In this document: positions 6,229 through 7,165 of the stretch, piece after piece | Position numbering within the stretch: the stretch's first letter is position 1 | Layout of the letters: the number at the start of each line of letters is the position of its first letter | Assembly (NCBI GenBank): GCA_022360105.1 | Contig: JAKSDL010000700.1 | Location: forward strand, 1-7,165 | Direction: 5' to 3' | Length of the DNA: 7,165 nt | Source: Pseudomonadota bacterium | GTDB taxonomy: Bacteria > SAR324 > XYD2-FULL-50-16 > JAHJRI01 | Program-made: the position numbers and the translations under genes | The notes under the pieces: generated by a model | Databases searched by the model: none | What the model was told of the DNA's origin: nothing | The model's input: only the letters and a program-made list of their open reading frames with translations

Positions 6229-7165
6229 CTACAAATCCATCAATCGAGTGATAGTCTCCTGGGTTGCCTTCGCGGCAGACGGATGATACATAATCAACAC
6301 ATCCGCTCCGGCATAGAGAAAATTGATTGCTGTTGTCAGTTCCCAGGCCATGGCTCTTTTGTTGAGATCTCCCCACTCGGGGAAATCCGATTCGGTTGCT
6401 TTGAACTCTTTGGCTTTGATGCATTCCTGGCCGGTAGAAACGATCATGGGACCTGCCAGCATTTTATCTCCGCCCAGACCATTTAAACGGATTCTTTCCA
6501 TCACAGAGTAGGTATATTCCAATCCATAACCGATGGAACTGGTCATGGGATCGATCATGATCTTATTGGTGGTAATATCCATATTAGTCAGCAGGATATT
6601 CATCTGCTTGGCGATATTCATATCGATGGGGCTTTGTGAAACAATCGTGTGACCGTAAGCCATGGCAGCTCCGGCAATGGAACGGTAATTATCCTGTTCA
6701 GCCCAGTTTAACAGCAGGTTTTCGCCAGCCGCTGCCCGGGCAACAGCTTTCATGACCTCGTTATTCTTCTCGAAGTGATTGTGCCCCGTTACGATGATTG
6801 GAACTCCAACGGCACCAAGTACCGAATTAACCACTTCAACTGCTTCTTCAGCGCTTTTATTTCCTTTTTCCGGATGTGTTCCCTCCAAACGGACACTGAT
6901 TAAATCAGCACCAAACTCATCCACACATCGTTTCGCCATTTCGGCCGGTGAATCCAGAGAATCACCATAGATATCCCGCAAAACAGGCGGGTATTTATCG
7001 CTGACAGAATCAAACACTTCAAGGGCTACCAGTGGTTTACGCGGCATCTCCCCTTCCCATAAATGAAACGGCATGCAGGTTTCTCCTCCAACCGTGTGGG
7101 TCATCGTCCGTGTTCCCCCATTTTCTGATGTAGCACCCAGCGTAACTTCCCAAATGGGAAGTTCA
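6229..7165 (-). CDS. acsD: CoFeSP small (delta) subunit of the CO dehydrogenase/acetyl-CoA synthase system, start beyond right edge
   Basis: The frame is open to the right edge. The ATG at 7104 is not the real start: the 20 upstream codons continue in family-like sequence (EVTLGATSENGGTRT joining MTHTVGGET), so only roughly a dozen N-terminal residues are missing. 311 residues are visible against about 310-325 for bacterial AcsD. The protein is a TIM barrel that pairs with AcsC, the corrinoid lying at their interface, and carries methyl groups in the reductive acetyl-CoA pathway. Family hallmarks include MPFHLWEGE, EFGADLISVRLEGTHPE, AAAGENLLLNWAEQDNYRSI, SPIDMNIAKQMNILL, MIDPMTSSIGYGLEYTYSVM and RIRLNGLGGDKML. 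The order acsD before acsC is the reverse of the Moorella type (acsC-acsD) and resembles archaeal cdhD-cdhE. The usual tight link to acsC is broken by the four-helix-bundle cassette. Confidence 0.95.
   Translation of the reverse strand, partial: ELPIWEVTLGATSENGGTRTMTHTVGGETCMPFHLWEGEMPRKPLVALEVFDSVSDKYPPVLRDIYGDSLDSPAEMAKRCVDEFGADLISVRLEGTHPEKGNKSAEEAVEVVNSVLGAVGVPIIVTGHNHFEKNNEVMKAVARAAAGENLLLNWAEQDNYRSIAGAAMAYGHTIVSQSPIDMNIAKQMNILLTNMDITTNKIMIDPMTSSIGYGLEYTYSVMERIRLNGLGGDKMLAGPMIVSTGQECIKAKEFKATESDFPEWGDLNKRAMAWELTTAINFLYAGADVLIMYHPSAAKATQETITRLMDL

Noticed and set aside
7102..7104. ATG as the start of acsD
   Set aside because: The frame stays open to the window edge and the upstream codons match the conserved AcsD N-terminal pattern (LGAT, GGTR), so the real start is further right.

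Overview
The window looks like chromosomal DNA of an anaerobic bacterium that uses the Wood-Ljungdahl (reductive acetyl-CoA) pathway. The evidence is the minus-strand block. It holds both subunits of the corrinoid iron-sulfur protein (CoFeSP; AcsD and AcsC) and the ATP-dependent reductive activator (RACo-type, 2Fe-2S plus ASKHA domains) that returns the corrinoid to Co(I). The plus-strand block is a TIGR03546/TIGR03545-type gene pair, which as far as I recall is restricted to bacteria with an outer membrane, so a diderm is more likely than a Gram-positive acetogen. I cannot name the species.

Layout. Positions 1-2222 (plus): the 3' part of a small membrane-protein gene, overlapping by 4 bases (ATGA) a 605-residue membrane-anchored, coiled-coil protein with an AsmA-like N-terminal region. 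Positions 2223-2412: a short gap between convergent genes, with a perfect 10-bp inverted repeat that may be a terminator for the minus-strand operon. Positions 2413-7165 (minus, read from right to left): acsD (its start lies beyond the right edge), a four-helix-bundle protein gene of the 23S-rRNA intervening-sequence type, acsC, then the RACo-like gene.

How the genes work together. AcsD and AcsC form the CoFeSP that carries a methyl group from methyl-tetrahydrofolate to acetyl-CoA synthase. The RACo-like protein repairs CoFeSP after accidental oxidation to Co(II). Their co-location makes functional sense, and acsC and the activator gene are only 9 bases apart.

The most interesting feature is what separates acsD from acsC. 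The four-helix-bundle gene is bracketed by inverted repeats (20 of 21 bases identical, outer ends at 5692 and 6209) built from a GAATCCN heptamer. Removing this 518-bp block would leave acsD and acsC about 58 bp apart. The layout copies that of 23S rRNA intervening sequences (four-helix-bundle ORF within a complementary-ended insert), but here it sits between two protein genes of a core energy-metabolism operon. It may be a mobile cassette, and its transcript could fold into a long-range helix that is processed between acsD and acsC.
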